In this document: one piece after another, positions 18,411 through 27,130 of the stretch
How the letters are laid out: each line of letters begins with the position of its first letter
Position numbering within the stretch: the first letter of the stretch is position 1
Source: Arachidicoccus terrestris
GTDB lineage: Bacteria > Bacteroidota > Bacteroidia > Chitinophagales > Chitinophagaceae
NCBI RefSeq assembly: GCF_020042345.1
Contig: NZ_CP083387.1
Coordinates: 1,798,001 to 1,862,000, forward strand
Length of the DNA: 64,000 nt
Direction: 5' to 3'
The notes under the pieces: model-generated
Seen by the model: the letters and a program-made list of their open reading frames with translations, nothing else
The model's database searches: none
What the model was told of the DNA's origin: nothing
Position numbers and translations under genes: made by a program

Positions 18411-21380
18411 CTAAAAGTTAAGATTCAGCCCAATTGTATAAACTCTTGGATTGGGATAGATATTGGTATCTATACCGCCATAGAATTCGGGATCAAGGCC
18501 GTCATACTTCGTGACACAGAATACGTTCTGTGCGTTCGCACTGAGTGTCAGGTTCGAGTTTTTCCAGTTAAAGACACTGCCCACCTTATATGCTATTCCA
18601 ATATTATCCATTTTCAGGAATGAGGCATTCTGTACGTAGTAATCTGATTGTTGCTGTTTTTCAACAAAATTGGTATAGAGCACATCACTTACCGCATTAG
18701 AGAGATATTGGTTGACCGCCATATTATAGGCAATTCCATGGTTAGAGGCCACATTGTTATACATGTAATTGCCAATATTTGCTCTAAGCGTTGTGCTGAA
18801 CGACCAGTTTTTATAATCCAGATGGGTGCTGAAGCCCAATACCCATTTGGGCCATGGAGATTTATAATAATACTGGTCATCGTATGGATTGATCGCCCCA
18901 TCTCCATTCAGGTCCGCATACGCACCTTCAATGGGTTTACCATTCGCATCATAGACCTGCCTGTATACTAAAAATGTATTGGGATCCTGGTTCAGGTTCT
19001 GAATCTGTATGGTCTGTCCTGTGGCACCTTCAATACTGCCGGTGGTCTGTCCTTTAAAAGAAGAGTCTGCATGTGCCAGCAGATTTGTGATCTTACTGTT
19101 GTTATAGGAGGCGTTCAAATTGACGGACCAATTCAGGTCTGCTGTTTTAACGGGCACAAAACCCAGGTTAAGCTCGATACCTTTACTGTTCATTTCTCCG
19201 ATATTGGTTAAGAGCTGATTGGTAAAATTGGTACCTGCAGGAATATTCACAGTGGCCAGTAAGTCTTTTGTATGCTTATTATAAAGATCCAGGCTACCGT
19301 TAATCCTGTCATTGAGCAATCCGAAGTCTATACCAATATTTGCAGAGGCAGTTCTTTCCCACTTTAAAGATTCATCATAAGGCGAGGGGGTATACATCTC
19401 ATAAAAGCTATCGCCAAACTGGTATTGAGATACATTGTCACTCAGATAGTAGGTCGGGATATACTTGTAGTCATCTATACCGGACTGATTACCCGTAATA
19501 CCATAACTGGCCCTGAATTTCAGAGAAGACAGCGCATCCCAGTCACGGAACATGGCTTCTTTTTTCAGGTTCCAGCCAAGGGCTACTGAAGGAAACCAGC
19601 CCCAGCGGACATCTGGTGCAAACTTGGACGAGCCGTCTCTGCGAATGGAAGCCGTTAGCGTGTACTTTTCATCGTATGTATAGATTAAGCGGCCGATATA
19701 AGAGATCAGCGTCGTCTGCTTCATAGTATATGGATACAGCGGTTCTGTATTAGGGATCTCTCTGTTTAGATAATCAAAAGATGCGTATTTATCCTCCGTG
19801 CTTTTATTATCGTAATAACCGTAGACCAGCAGGGCGTTAATATTACTTTTAATGGAACTGATATCTTTTTTATAGTTCAGCATATACTCCGCAAAATAAT
19901 TATTGAAATCGCTGCTATACTGGTTATTTAGCCCTTTGTAGGCGATGTCTCCCTGTAGGTTATACGTATTTCTGGAAGTACTGTCTTCCCGGGTAGTGCC
20001 TGTCGTTTTGCCCACATCAAAACCGAGATTGGCACTGATCTGCAGATCGGGAAGAAAATGCAGGCTATAGTCCAGCTTGATATTACCAAAACCCCGGTTA
20101 AAGTTACTGACGTCCCTACGTTGCATCAACATGCTGACAGGGTTAATAGGCGCGAGCGGATTAGGTGTCCCATCTTCTCGCATCCATTCAAAATAGTTCC
20201 CAAATAAAGCATTGTTCTCGTCAAAAACAGATTGAGTCGGGTCAAACGCGATCGCCGCTCCGATGGCGCCCTGATTGGCATTTCTGTTCTTAGTCAGACT
20301 ACCGTTCAAATTTAGGGCGATCTTCAGGTGATTATCAAAAAGTGACGGCGTCAGGCTCAATGAGCCAGTTGTCCGCTGCATGTTATCTGTTTTCAGGATA
20401 CCATCCTGATTCAGATAACCGACAGACAACCGGTAAGGTAGTTTGCCAATCCCTCCGGAGACACTCAGATTATTATTCGTGGTTAAGGCTGTCTGGTAAA
20501 TCTCTTTTTGCCAGTTGGTACTGGCTGTCCCCAGCCGGCTTCTATAGGAAGTATCAAAATCAAAATACGATTGACTATTTATGTAACCCCTGAACTGGTC
20601 TCCGGTGAGCACATCTACATACCCTTTAATTTTACTGACCGAAAACTGTGTATTAAAATTAACCCTGGTTTGCCCGGCCCGGCCTTTTTTGGTTGTAATC
20701 AGAATAACCCCTCCGGACGCCCTGGAGCCGTATATTGCTGCAGAAGCGGCATCCTTCAGGATAGTGACAGACTCAATATCATTAGGATTTACATACCCGT
20801 CAAACGGCGCCCCGTCCACGACCTGTAATGGATCCTGACCGGCATTGAGTGAAGAAAGGCCCCGGATTCTTATTTTGGATCCGCTGCCGGGATGACCACC
20901 GTTGGAAGTAATAGAAATACCGGGTGCTTTCCCGGCGATCATCTGGTCAAAACTGGTAATGGATCCTTTCTGAAAGTCTTTTTCGGAGATGGTTGAAATA
21001 GCACCGGTCACATCTTTTTTGCTTACAGACCCATATCCAATTACGACGACATCGCTGAGTGTAGAACTACTATCCTTTATCAGCGTTATCTTTAACTGAT
21101 TGCCGCCAGCAATGGCAACCTGCTGGGTAAGGTAGCCGATAAAAGAAAAAGAAAGACTGGATTCTGTAGGCTGGACCTGAAGCGAAAAAGCGCCTTTGAT
21201 GTCCGTAACAGTTCCGGATCCGCTTTGAATTGCCCGGACGGAAACACCGGCCAGAGGTGTCTGATCCTGGTTTAAAACGACCCCGGAAACTGTCCTGCTC
21301 CCCTGTGCCATTGTCCATCCGCTAAAGATGACTGACAAAAAGAGCCCCAGTAAGAAAGGAAGTTTTTTAGAATGCATCAT
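18411..21380 (-). CDS. SusC/RagA-type TonB-dependent transporter
   Basis: The likely start is the ATG at 21380, followed at once by a second ATG, giving 989 residues with signal peptide KLPFLLGLFLSVIFSGWTMAQ. The upstream in-frame extension to 21491 would run through the operator palindromes and is rejected. Domains are a carboxypeptidase-like regulatory domain (VSGVVLNQDQTPLAGVSVRA), a TonB box region (LSDVVVIGYG), the plug (RIRGLSSLNAGQDPLQVVDG, ASAAIYGSRASGGVILITTKKG) and a C-terminal 22-strand barrel ending GLNLNF. It imports malto-oligosaccharides with TonB energy and SusD. It is the first gene of the eight-gene operon to 6749. Confidence 0.96.
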   Translation of the reverse strand: MMHSKKLPFLLGLFLSVIFSGWTMAQGSRTVSGVVLNQDQTPLAGVSVRAIQSGSGTVTDIKGAFSLQVQPTESSLSFSFIGYLTQQVAIAGGNQLKITLIKDSSSTLSDVVVIGYGSVSKKDVTGAISTISEKDFQKGSITSFDQMIAGKAPGISITSNGGHPGSGSKIRIRGLSSLNAGQDPLQVVDGAPFDGYVNPNDIESVTILKDAASAAIYGSRASGGVILITTKKGRAGQTRVNFNTQFSVSKIKGYVDVLTGDQFRGYINSQSYFDFDTSYRSRLGTASTNWQKEIYQTALTTNNNLSVSGGIGKLPYRLSVGYLNQDGILKTDNMQRTTGSLSLTPSLFDNHLKIALNLNGSLTKNRNANQGAIGAAIAFDPTQSVFDENNALFGNYFEWMREDGTPNPLAPINPVSMLMQRRDVSNFNRGFGNIKLDYSLHFLPDLQISANLGFDVGKTTGTTREDSTSRNTYNLQGDIAYKGLNNQYSSDFNNYFAEYMLNYKKDISSIKSNINALLVYGYYDNKSTEDKYASFDYLNREIPNTEPLYPYTMKQTTLISYIGRLIYTYDEKYTLTASIRRDGSSKFAPDVRWGWFPSVALGWNLKKEAMFRDWDALSSLKFRASYGITGNQSGIDDYKYIPTYYLSDNVSQYQFGDSFYEMYTPSPYDESLKWERTASANIGIDFGLLNDRINGSLDLYNKHTKDLLATVNIPAGTNFTNQLLTNIGEMNSKGIELNLGFVPVKTADLNWSVNLNASYNNSKITNLLAHADSSFKGQTTGSIEGATGQTIQIQNLNQDPNTFLVYRQVYDANGKPIEGAYADLNGDGAINPYDDQYYYKSPWPKWVLGFSTHLDYKNWSFSTTLRANIGNYMYNNVASNHGIAYNMAVNQYLSNAVSDVLYTNFVEKQQQSDYYVQNASFLKMDNIGIAYKVGSVFNWKNSNLTLSANAQNVFCVTKYDGLDPEFYGGIDTNIYPNPRVYTIGLNLNF

Positions 21381-21451
21381 TTCATTGAAGGTTTTAGAAT
21401 ATTTTAATTTTTTGTTAATGAGTGTATCTTTCAATGGTTGTATTTTCAAAA

Positions 21452-21463
21452 GGGAACGTTCCC
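21452..21463. promoter_or_regulatory. LacI-type operator candidate 1 (12-bp palindrome)
   Basis: GGGAACGTTCCC is a perfect palindrome with a central CG, the hallmark of LacI/GalR family operators. It lies about 72-83 bases before the susC ATG and downstream of the lacI-type gene, so it probably controls the susC operon. Confidence 0.7.
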
Positions 21464-21471
21464 GAATGTTA

Positions 21472-21486
21472 CCGGAAACGTTCCCG
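21472..21486. promoter_or_regulatory. LacI-type operator candidate 2
   Basis: CCGGAAACGTTCCCG shares the AACGTTCCC half with candidate 1. The two centres are 22 bases apart, about two helical turns, so two dimers could bind on the same DNA face. A looser AACGTT core also occurs near 21635. Confidence 0.65.
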
Positions 21487-21685
21487 ATCAATATTCTGCG
21501 GCTAAACTAAACGGATTTTAAATAACTGCCAAATTATTTTTGGTTTTTATTAAGATTTCTATAACATAAAACACCGAGGTTTTGGCAATTTATTTAATCC
21601 GAAATCCACCTTCCTGAGCCCTGTTTTAGGGAATTAACGTTTTGATAACCAACAGATGTTTGCACCCAGCTTCTCGGTCCGGCAC
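21487..21685. other. Spacer between lacI-type gene and susC operators
   Basis: This is the upstream two thirds of the 305-base susC leader region. It is AT-rich, carries one loose AACGTT core around 21635 and has no convincing TAnnTTTG box on the minus strand. No terminator for the lacI-type gene was seen, so read-through into susC is possible. Confidence 0.4.
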
Positions 21686-22696
21686 TTAGAATTGGGTCGA
21701 TGCCCGGTGAATGATATCAGAAGATAAAATTTGTTCTTTTTTAGGAAGTTCAACACCGCATAGAATACCGAAGATCAGTTTAGCGGCTTCCCTGCCTAAT
21801 GCTTCGGCTGGCTGCGTAATGGTGGAAAGAGAAGGATGAAGAAGATCTGCTATACTTAAATTAGAATAGCTGATCACTTTTATATCTGACGGGATCTGCA
21901 ATTTAAGGTTATTGCAGACACGGTAAGCGGCGGTGGCCAAACGCTCCACACTGGCAAATAAGGCCTGGGGTTTATATAGCTCAATGGCTTTTTTTATTGC
22001 ATTATAGGACTCTTCAAAATCATTGGTGCAATCAATGATCAGGTTCTTATTTACTTCTATGTTACATTGTCTGTGGGCCTCAAGATATCCCTGCAACCTG
22101 GCATTACCAATGGATACGTTTTTGTCAATGACCAGAAAAGCCACCCGATCCAGCCCTTTTTTCAGAAAATACGTTGTGGCCTTAAAGCTACTGTCAAAGT
22201 CATCGGTAACGACTTTGGGGACATCAATGTCGTCATACACCCGATCAAAGAAAACCAGCGGAATCCGGCTCTCTTTTAACTTACCGATATACTGATGATC
22301 GGTGCCTTCTCCTGATACAGACATAATGATCCCTTCTACCCTGCCATTAAATAAATCTTCAACGATACTGACTTCTTTGTCATAATTACTGTCTGTAACA
22401 TATACCAGGGTATGATAGCCTTTATCCTGCGCAACTTTTTCTATGCCTTTCACAGCCAGAGAGAAAAAATTATTGGCCAGTTCAGGCATAATGACCGCCA
22501 GCGTCCGGCTCTTCGACCCTCTCAGGTTGCTGGCATAAATATTTGGATAATAGCCCAGTTCCTTGGCCTTATCCAAAATATATTGTTTGGTTTGCGGATT
22601 AATATCATTCTTGTCCCGGAACGCTCTGGAGACAGTCGAAGTAGAAAGGCTCAGGGCCTGGGCCAGCTCCTTGATATTTATAAATGACTTAGCCAT
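21686..22696 (-). CDS. LacI-family transcriptional regulator of the starch locus
   Basis: From the ATG at 22696 the protein has 336 residues and begins at the DNA-binding domain (NIKELAQALSLSTSTVSRAF, then hinge helix region NIYASNLRGSKSRTLAVIMP). An in-frame ATG seven codons upstream gives a less usual N-terminus. The periplasmic-binding-protein-like effector domain contains VKGIEKVAQDKGYHTLVYVTDSNYD and VEGIIMSVSGEG. The effector is probably maltose or a related sugar, by analogy with maltose-utilisation regulators of Flavobacteriia. Its probable sites are the palindromes at 21452-21486. It is in tandem orientation upstream of susC. Confidence 0.93.
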   Translation of the reverse strand: MAKSFINIKELAQALSLSTSTVSRAFRDKNDINPQTKQYILDKAKELGYYPNIYASNLRGSKSRTLAVIMPELANNFFSLAVKGIEKVAQDKGYHTLVYVTDSNYDKEVSIVEDLFNGRVEGIIMSVSGEGTDHQYIGKLKESRIPLVFFDRVYDDIDVPKVVTDDFDSSFKATTYFLKKGLDRVAFLVIDKNVSIGNARLQGYLEAHRQCNIEVNKNLIIDCTNDFEESYNAIKKAIELYKPQALFASVERLATAAYRVCNNLKLQIPSDIKVISYSNLSIADLLHPSLSTITQPAEALGREAAKLIFGILCGVELPKKEQILSSDIIHRASTQF

Positions 22697-22983
22697 ATGG
22701 ATCAGATATACGCACAAAGTAATAATTTTCCCGAGAATTCCATTAAATTTTTGAAAGGAAGCCAGGCCTTGGCGGCCGTCAGGAAACCAGAGGCATCACC
22801 ATTATCCGACAAAAAACAATATCAAAAAAGCGCATTAGTCCTCAAAAAGAAAGTCGCCACACCAAAGAGGACTTATCCGCCTACAGACGAATAGGGCAAC
22901 ACCGAGGATCAATCACCCTCCGCTAAATTATTTTAAGAAAAAGTTAGGTCTATAATATACCCCCTTTAATAGGCGCTGACTGG

Positions 22984-23625
22984 TTATTCGCCGCACTGTT
23001 TCAGCATGGCCTTTGCTTCTGCTTGCCCCCACCTGGGTTTAAAGCTGGCCGTCGTATCTTGAGCGGCAAACAGGTCAACGGACTTTTGGAAGATCGGTTT
23101 GGCAGCGGCTTTTCCACCGCCAAAACTTTCAGGTGTATGGAACACGGTCTCTCCCTTCATAAAATAAATTCTGGGATTGGCAGAATCCTGTGCAACTGCA
23201 GTCTGATAATACTTTTCCATCAAAGGAGCCGCTTCCATATAGCGCTGCGCTGGATTGACGGACATTTTCATTACTTCATTGTAATAATGTAATGTGCTTA
23301 GCTCAGAATTCTTCTCAATTAACTCAGCTTTAGCCAATAGACTGTCGACTTCTCCCCCTGTCTGGTCTTTATCAACGGTTCCGTCATGCATAGCCCCTGT
23401 CAACTTAGCAAGCGCTGCATAATAATAAGGAATCCATAGATTTTTTTCCGCCTGTGCAATTCTGTTGAACGCAGCAGAGACACTATTATAGTCTTGCATT
23501 GTTTTAGCCGACTGCAGCAATTTAAGATTTGCCTTCATAGCCGGGGCATACCTGGCGGATTGAGCTTTAAGACCGGCAGCTCCGGTGATTAAGGCTATTA
23601 TAGCCATTGCGATCATTTTTATCAT
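22984..23625 (-). CDS. Secreted TPR-like protein of unknown function
   Basis: A 213-residue protein with a signal peptide (MIAMAIIALITGAAGLKAQ). The mature chain is helical with repeated hairpins (KANLKLLQSAKTMQDYNSVS, RYMEAAPLMEKYYQTAVAQD, KAAAKPIFQKSVDLFAAQD), suggesting a small solenoid. The PYYYAALAKL and NPRIYFMKGETVF segments are TPR-like. It follows the TonB-dependent receptor by 32 bases and is probably cotranscribed, so it may be the periplasmic partner of that receptor. No enzyme motif was found. Confidence 0.8.
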   Translation of the reverse strand: MIKMIAMAIIALITGAAGLKAQSARYAPAMKANLKLLQSAKTMQDYNSVSAAFNRIAQAEKNLWIPYYYAALAKLTGAMHDGTVDKDQTGGEVDSLLAKAELIEKNSELSTLHYYNEVMKMSVNPAQRYMEAAPLMEKYYQTAVAQDSANPRIYFMKGETVFHTPESFGGGKAAAKPIFQKSVDLFAAQDTTASFKPRWGQAEAKAMLKQCGE

Positions 23626-23657
23626 TGTAGTTTTATTTAGGTGAAAGATTTGACTGT

Positions 23658-25901
23658 TTATAGATTCTCATTAATGATCTCCTCAGAGCGGTCTCGTCCA
23701 AAATTAAAGAACACCCCGACAAAATACTGCCTTTTAGACATAGGCCAGACAGGTTGTTTGTAGGAGCCGTCATAAGAATAATTATACGTATATAGTTGCT
23801 GCAACCCGAAAATATTTTTAATGGTAGCAACAAACATGACCGTCATCTTTTTATTCGTCTTTCCAAAATCCGGCAGATAATCAATGCTAAAATCGAGGTT
23901 ATTGTAACTGGAAGATTTTCCCTGGTTCTTTAAATGATACGTATGGTTTTCCAGATCCGGCTGGAAATAATAATAAGGCCTTCCGGTAGCGAAGCTATAG
24001 GAGAAATTCACCTGTGTTTTGATACTGGGAATAAACTGCTGCAAAACAGCGGACAACGTATGTGGCGTGACAAAATCCGGTTGCAGCGCGGTGGGATAAT
24101 TCAGGAACTTGCGTCTGGTATGAATATAGGAGTAACTGATCCAGTACTTGAACGGAAATGTCTTTTGATCTTTCCAGAACAGGTCAACTCCTGCGGCATG
24201 CCCGTCGCCACCGTTATCATAGGGGAAGTCATTGATCTGGGTAGCAGGTACCAGGCGGATCAGATCATCATACTTCTTATAGTAGGCCTCCAGGCGCAGA
24301 ATCTGACTGGTGCTACTCTTTTGATAGTTAAGAATATACTGAGTTGACTTTGTGAATCCCAGATGCTGATTGTACATCAGGTAGTTCGCTTCAGGTTTCT
24401 GGTAAAAAATTCCGTACGCACCGGATATCTGCGCATTGGGGCCAACCCGATACGCCATGGATACCCTGGGGGCCACTTTGGTTTCATTCACCAATGCAGA
24501 CCTTTCAGCGCGGACGCCCGTTTTAAGCATAAAATCACCGGTAAAATAAAGATCATTTTCTGCAAAGACGGCGCCATAGTTATCCTTGAAGCGCACCTTC
24601 CGGTCATTGTACAGGCCATCCGTGTGTGCGTAATTATACTCACCTCCAAAGCGGATGGCATTTAAATGATGAAATTTCTTCTCCAGAATAAACCTCGACT
24701 GCAGATGATCCTCCGTATTCAGAAAAGTAAATATCTTATTATTCATCCAGTGATACGACGGCGAAAAACTCACGGGTTCATTATCACTGTTAAGTATACT
24801 TCTGACGACATGATCATGATTAATACTGAAACTATTGGCCCAGACCAGTTTCCAGCTTGCACCCAGGCGCTCTGTCCAGTTCAAGTTATTATACCAGTTG
24901 TTGTTGGCCACATTAATTTTATCCTTTAGCGAGAGACTGTCGATATCTTGCCAGGCGTATCCGACATCATTATGACTGAATTCCGTATAATACTTAATCA
25001 TACCTCCCTTGGTCTTCCTGTGATAAAAGAAATTACCAGTATGGTAAACAGGCACACGTGTAATATCAAAATAGGTAGGCACAACCTGCATTTCCGGCCA
25101 GATATTAATATAATTATAACTGGCGCCATAGCCGGATTTCTTATCCCTGGATAATTGCTGTGTGCGGAGGTTTACATAGGCGATAGGAGAAATATCGATC
25201 TCATACTCTGACTTTTCGGGCAAATCATTACTATTCATGAGCAACACGGAAGACATGGCATTACCATAGAGCGCAGAATAGCCACCTGTGGCAAACATGG
25301 TTCCACTGAAAAGCCTAGGATCAAACCGCCCCCTTTGCATGACCTGAGGGCCGCCTGCGTAATAAGGATGCTGGATCACGGCTCCATCCATATACTGGGC
25401 GGTTTCCCCTGCGGTACCTCCATGTACAAATAAACCGGACGACTCCCCATTTTGCTGGGTACCGGGCAATAACCGCATGGCGGAGGAAATATCTGCATTA
25501 GTGGAAGTGGTAAGAATATCCAGCGATGAAAGAACAACACCTTTTTTATTATCTCCGGCAGAAAACGACCCGGCAGTAATCGTTACAGCCTTTAATTCAT
25601 TAAACGCTTCCTGCAATACAACATTTAAGGTGACAGCCTGACCTTTCAGTTCAATGACCTTTTCAACGCTTTCATAGCCTGCCATACTGAAGACAACCGT
25701 GTCCCGGCCCACATCTGCCGTCATGAATGTATAGTTACCTGAACTATCCGTAATGGCTCCGTCATATCCGTTTTTTACCGTGATATTTGCACCGACAAGG
25801 GGACGCATTTTATGATCTCTGACCCACCCCCGAACGGGTGTCTGTGCGCTGACCTGTGCAAAAACAAGGCTGAAAATGCAAAGAAAAAAACTGACTTTCA
25901 T
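23658..25901 (-). CDS. TonB-dependent receptor with carboxypeptidase-like N-terminal domain
   Basis: Starting at the ATG at 25901 the protein has 747 residues and a clear signal peptide (MKVSFFLCIFSLVFAQVSAQ). An upstream extension to 25991 is unlikely because it would bury that signal. Residues ~25-105 are a CarboxypepD_reg-like domain (VRGWVRDHKMRPLVGANITV). The plug follows (SSAMRLLPGTQQNGESSGLFVHGG, a motif of a subgroup distinct from SusC), then a beta barrel to the C-terminus. No SusD partner is present. The substrate is unknown. It is downstream of a membrane protein/winged-helix pair and upstream of a secreted TPR-like protein. Confidence 0.9.
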   Translation of the reverse strand: MKVSFFLCIFSLVFAQVSAQTPVRGWVRDHKMRPLVGANITVKNGYDGAITDSSGNYTFMTADVGRDTVVFSMAGYESVEKVIELKGQAVTLNVVLQEAFNELKAVTITAGSFSAGDNKKGVVLSSLDILTTSTNADISSAMRLLPGTQQNGESSGLFVHGGTAGETAQYMDGAVIQHPYYAGGPQVMQRGRFDPRLFSGTMFATGGYSALYGNAMSSVLLMNSNDLPEKSEYEIDISPIAYVNLRTQQLSRDKKSGYGASYNYINIWPEMQVVPTYFDITRVPVYHTGNFFYHRKTKGGMIKYYTEFSHNDVGYAWQDIDSLSLKDKINVANNNWYNNLNWTERLGASWKLVWANSFSINHDHVVRSILNSDNEPVSFSPSYHWMNNKIFTFLNTEDHLQSRFILEKKFHHLNAIRFGGEYNYAHTDGLYNDRKVRFKDNYGAVFAENDLYFTGDFMLKTGVRAERSALVNETKVAPRVSMAYRVGPNAQISGAYGIFYQKPEANYLMYNQHLGFTKSTQYILNYQKSSTSQILRLEAYYKKYDDLIRLVPATQINDFPYDNGGDGHAAGVDLFWKDQKTFPFKYWISYSYIHTRRKFLNYPTALQPDFVTPHTLSAVLQQFIPSIKTQVNFSYSFATGRPYYYFQPDLENHTYHLKNQGKSSSYNNLDFSIDYLPDFGKTNKKMTVMFVATIKNIFGLQQLYTYNYSYDGSYKQPVWPMSKRQYFVGVFFNFGRDRSEEIINENL

Positions 25902-26035
25902 AGCATGTCTGTATTGTGTTGAATCGAAAGATGTCCGCCAACAAAATTGCGGGCATTTGATGAACTCAGCCATAGTTTTGCGGTAAAACAACTCAGAATG
26001 TCGGTAAGGAATCTATTAGATCCGTAAGAAAGAAC

Positions 26036-26335
26036 TTAAGGTTTAGGTCTCAGGTAGTCTTTCAGCGCTTCTACATAATTGTCGAAGGCTTTTAAACCTT
26101 CTTTTGTAATCTTACAGGTTGTCAGGGGATACTTTCCCCTGAAGGACTTTTCTACCCGGATATAACCCGCATCAGAAAGCTTTTGCACCTGAACGCTAAG
26201 ATTACCTGCCGTCGCGCCCGTTTTCTCTTTCAGTTCCTTAAAATCGGCAGCTGAAGCCCCCACCAGTAAACTGATAATAGCTAATCTAAGTTCAGAATGC
26301 AGTAATGGGTCCAGTTCTTTAAACATGCGCCTCAT
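26036..26335 (-). CDS. Small winged-helix transcriptional regulator
   Basis: The 99-residue protein is a single winged-helix domain: ELRLAIISLLVGASAADF, recognition segment KEKTGATAGNLSVQVQKLSDAGY, wing KSFRGKYPLTTCKITKEGLKAF. This is the MarR/ArsR-like form (PF13601 type) often found next to a small membrane protein. Two ATGs are possible, at 26335 (17-base overlap with the upstream gene) and 26326 (8-base overlap); both imply translational coupling. The palindromes at 26934-26956, in the promoter of its own operon, are the obvious binding site, so negative autoregulation is likely. Confidence 0.9.
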   Translation of the reverse strand: MRRMFKELDPLLHSELRLAIISLLVGASAADFKELKEKTGATAGNLSVQVQKLSDAGYIRVEKSFRGKYPLTTCKITKEGLKAFDNYVEALKDYLRPKP

Positions 26336-26909
26336 TTTTTGCCGTTTTCCAAAGGATATATCCCGGTACCAGATAACCTAAAAACATCACAGCAATAGAC
26401 ACCAGATATTGATTTATATTTTGTTTCATCAACGTACATACGATGGCGCCCAGCCAGAATACAACCGCACCCGCGTATAGCGACCAGAATTTATATATGC
26501 CGCCAGTGGCGAACATGCCAAGGCCCAAAAGACAATAAATAAACGGAGGTGCAAACTGATGGTAATAGCTACATAAATACATTAATACAACATAACTGAT
26601 GGCATAGGCGATCCATACTTTTCCATTGATCGTATCAAGTCTGGTGAAGCTTCGCCGCCTGGGCGCAATGCGCGCATAATAGATGAACGTTACGATCAGA
26701 CCAAAACCAACGGTAATACCCCAGATATATCCATCAATACCTTGAATGTCCATCTGATAACAGACATAAGAAATCAGACAGGCGGCTATGACAAGTACAC
26801 CCCAGAACAGAAATGCGAATCCATTATTATAAAAACGATGGCGGGTTTCTGCCAGCATCTTTTCAATGATCTGCAGACTTTCTACAGGTGAAATGGCTTT
26901 TTCTTCCAT
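26319..26909 (-). CDS. Six-helix membrane protein paired with regulator
   Basis: A 196-residue inner-membrane protein with a cytoplasmic N-terminus containing EEKAISPVESLQIIEKML and six predicted transmembrane helices, among them FAFLFWGVLVIAACLISYV, YIWGITVGFGLIVTFIYYA, VWIAYAISYVVLMYLCSYY and YLVSIAVMFLGYLVPGYIL. No transport or catalytic signature was seen. The reading frame overlaps the winged-helix gene downstream, so the two are made together; the membrane protein may sense a signal or tether the regulator. That role is inferred from pairing alone. Confidence 0.85.
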   Translation of the reverse strand: MEEKAISPVESLQIIEKMLAETRHRFYNNGFAFLFWGVLVIAACLISYVCYQMDIQGIDGYIWGITVGFGLIVTFIYYARIAPRRRSFTRLDTINGKVWIAYAISYVVLMYLCSYYHQFAPPFIYCLLGLGMFATGGIYKFWSLYAGAVVFWLGAIVCTLMKQNINQYLVSIAVMFLGYLVPGYILWKTAKNEAHV

Positions 26910-26928
26910 GAGCTCAAATTTAATACAA

Positions 26929-26960
26929 CAAACATAAACTAGTTTATATTATAAACCAAA
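26929..26960 (-). promoter_or_regulatory. Promoter of the membrane protein/regulator operon
   Basis: Read on the minus strand: TTTG (26960-26957), exactly 20 bases, then TATGTTTG (26936-26929). This is a textbook Bacteroidetes -33/-7 promoter. Transcription would start near 26922, with the ATG at 26909. Confidence 0.75.
26934..26956. promoter_or_regulatory. Overlapping palindromic operators inside the promoter spacer
   Basis: ATAAACTAGTTTAT (26934-26947) and GTTTATATTATAAAC (26942-26956) are both perfect palindromes and share a GTTTAT half-site, giving three alternating half-sites. They fill the spacer between -33 and -7 and touch the -7 box, so bound protein would block RNA polymerase. The expected binder is the winged-helix protein encoded at 26036. 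Confidence 0.72.
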
Positions 26961-27130
26961 AATAAAATTGAGGGCAATCCGATAACATTTGATAAGATAA
27001 AGTTTGTCAGGTCTTTAGATGAGGAAAAATATTTTTAAATTGAAAACGGCCATGACCCACCAAAATATAAATATCTTAATGAGGGCCATAGCCGCGAAAA
27101 TGAAAAACCGATATGTAAACTTTGGTTGCT

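Noticed and set aside
21381-21491. N-terminal extension of SusC to 21491
   Set aside because: It would translate across the operator palindromes and place about 37 non-homologous residues before a clear signal peptide.
22697-22894. 65-codon plus-strand open frame upstream of the lacI-type gene
   Set aside because: No recognisable motif, no promoter, and it overlaps the region expected to hold the lacI-type promoter. The rest of the spacer to 22983 showed no supported element.
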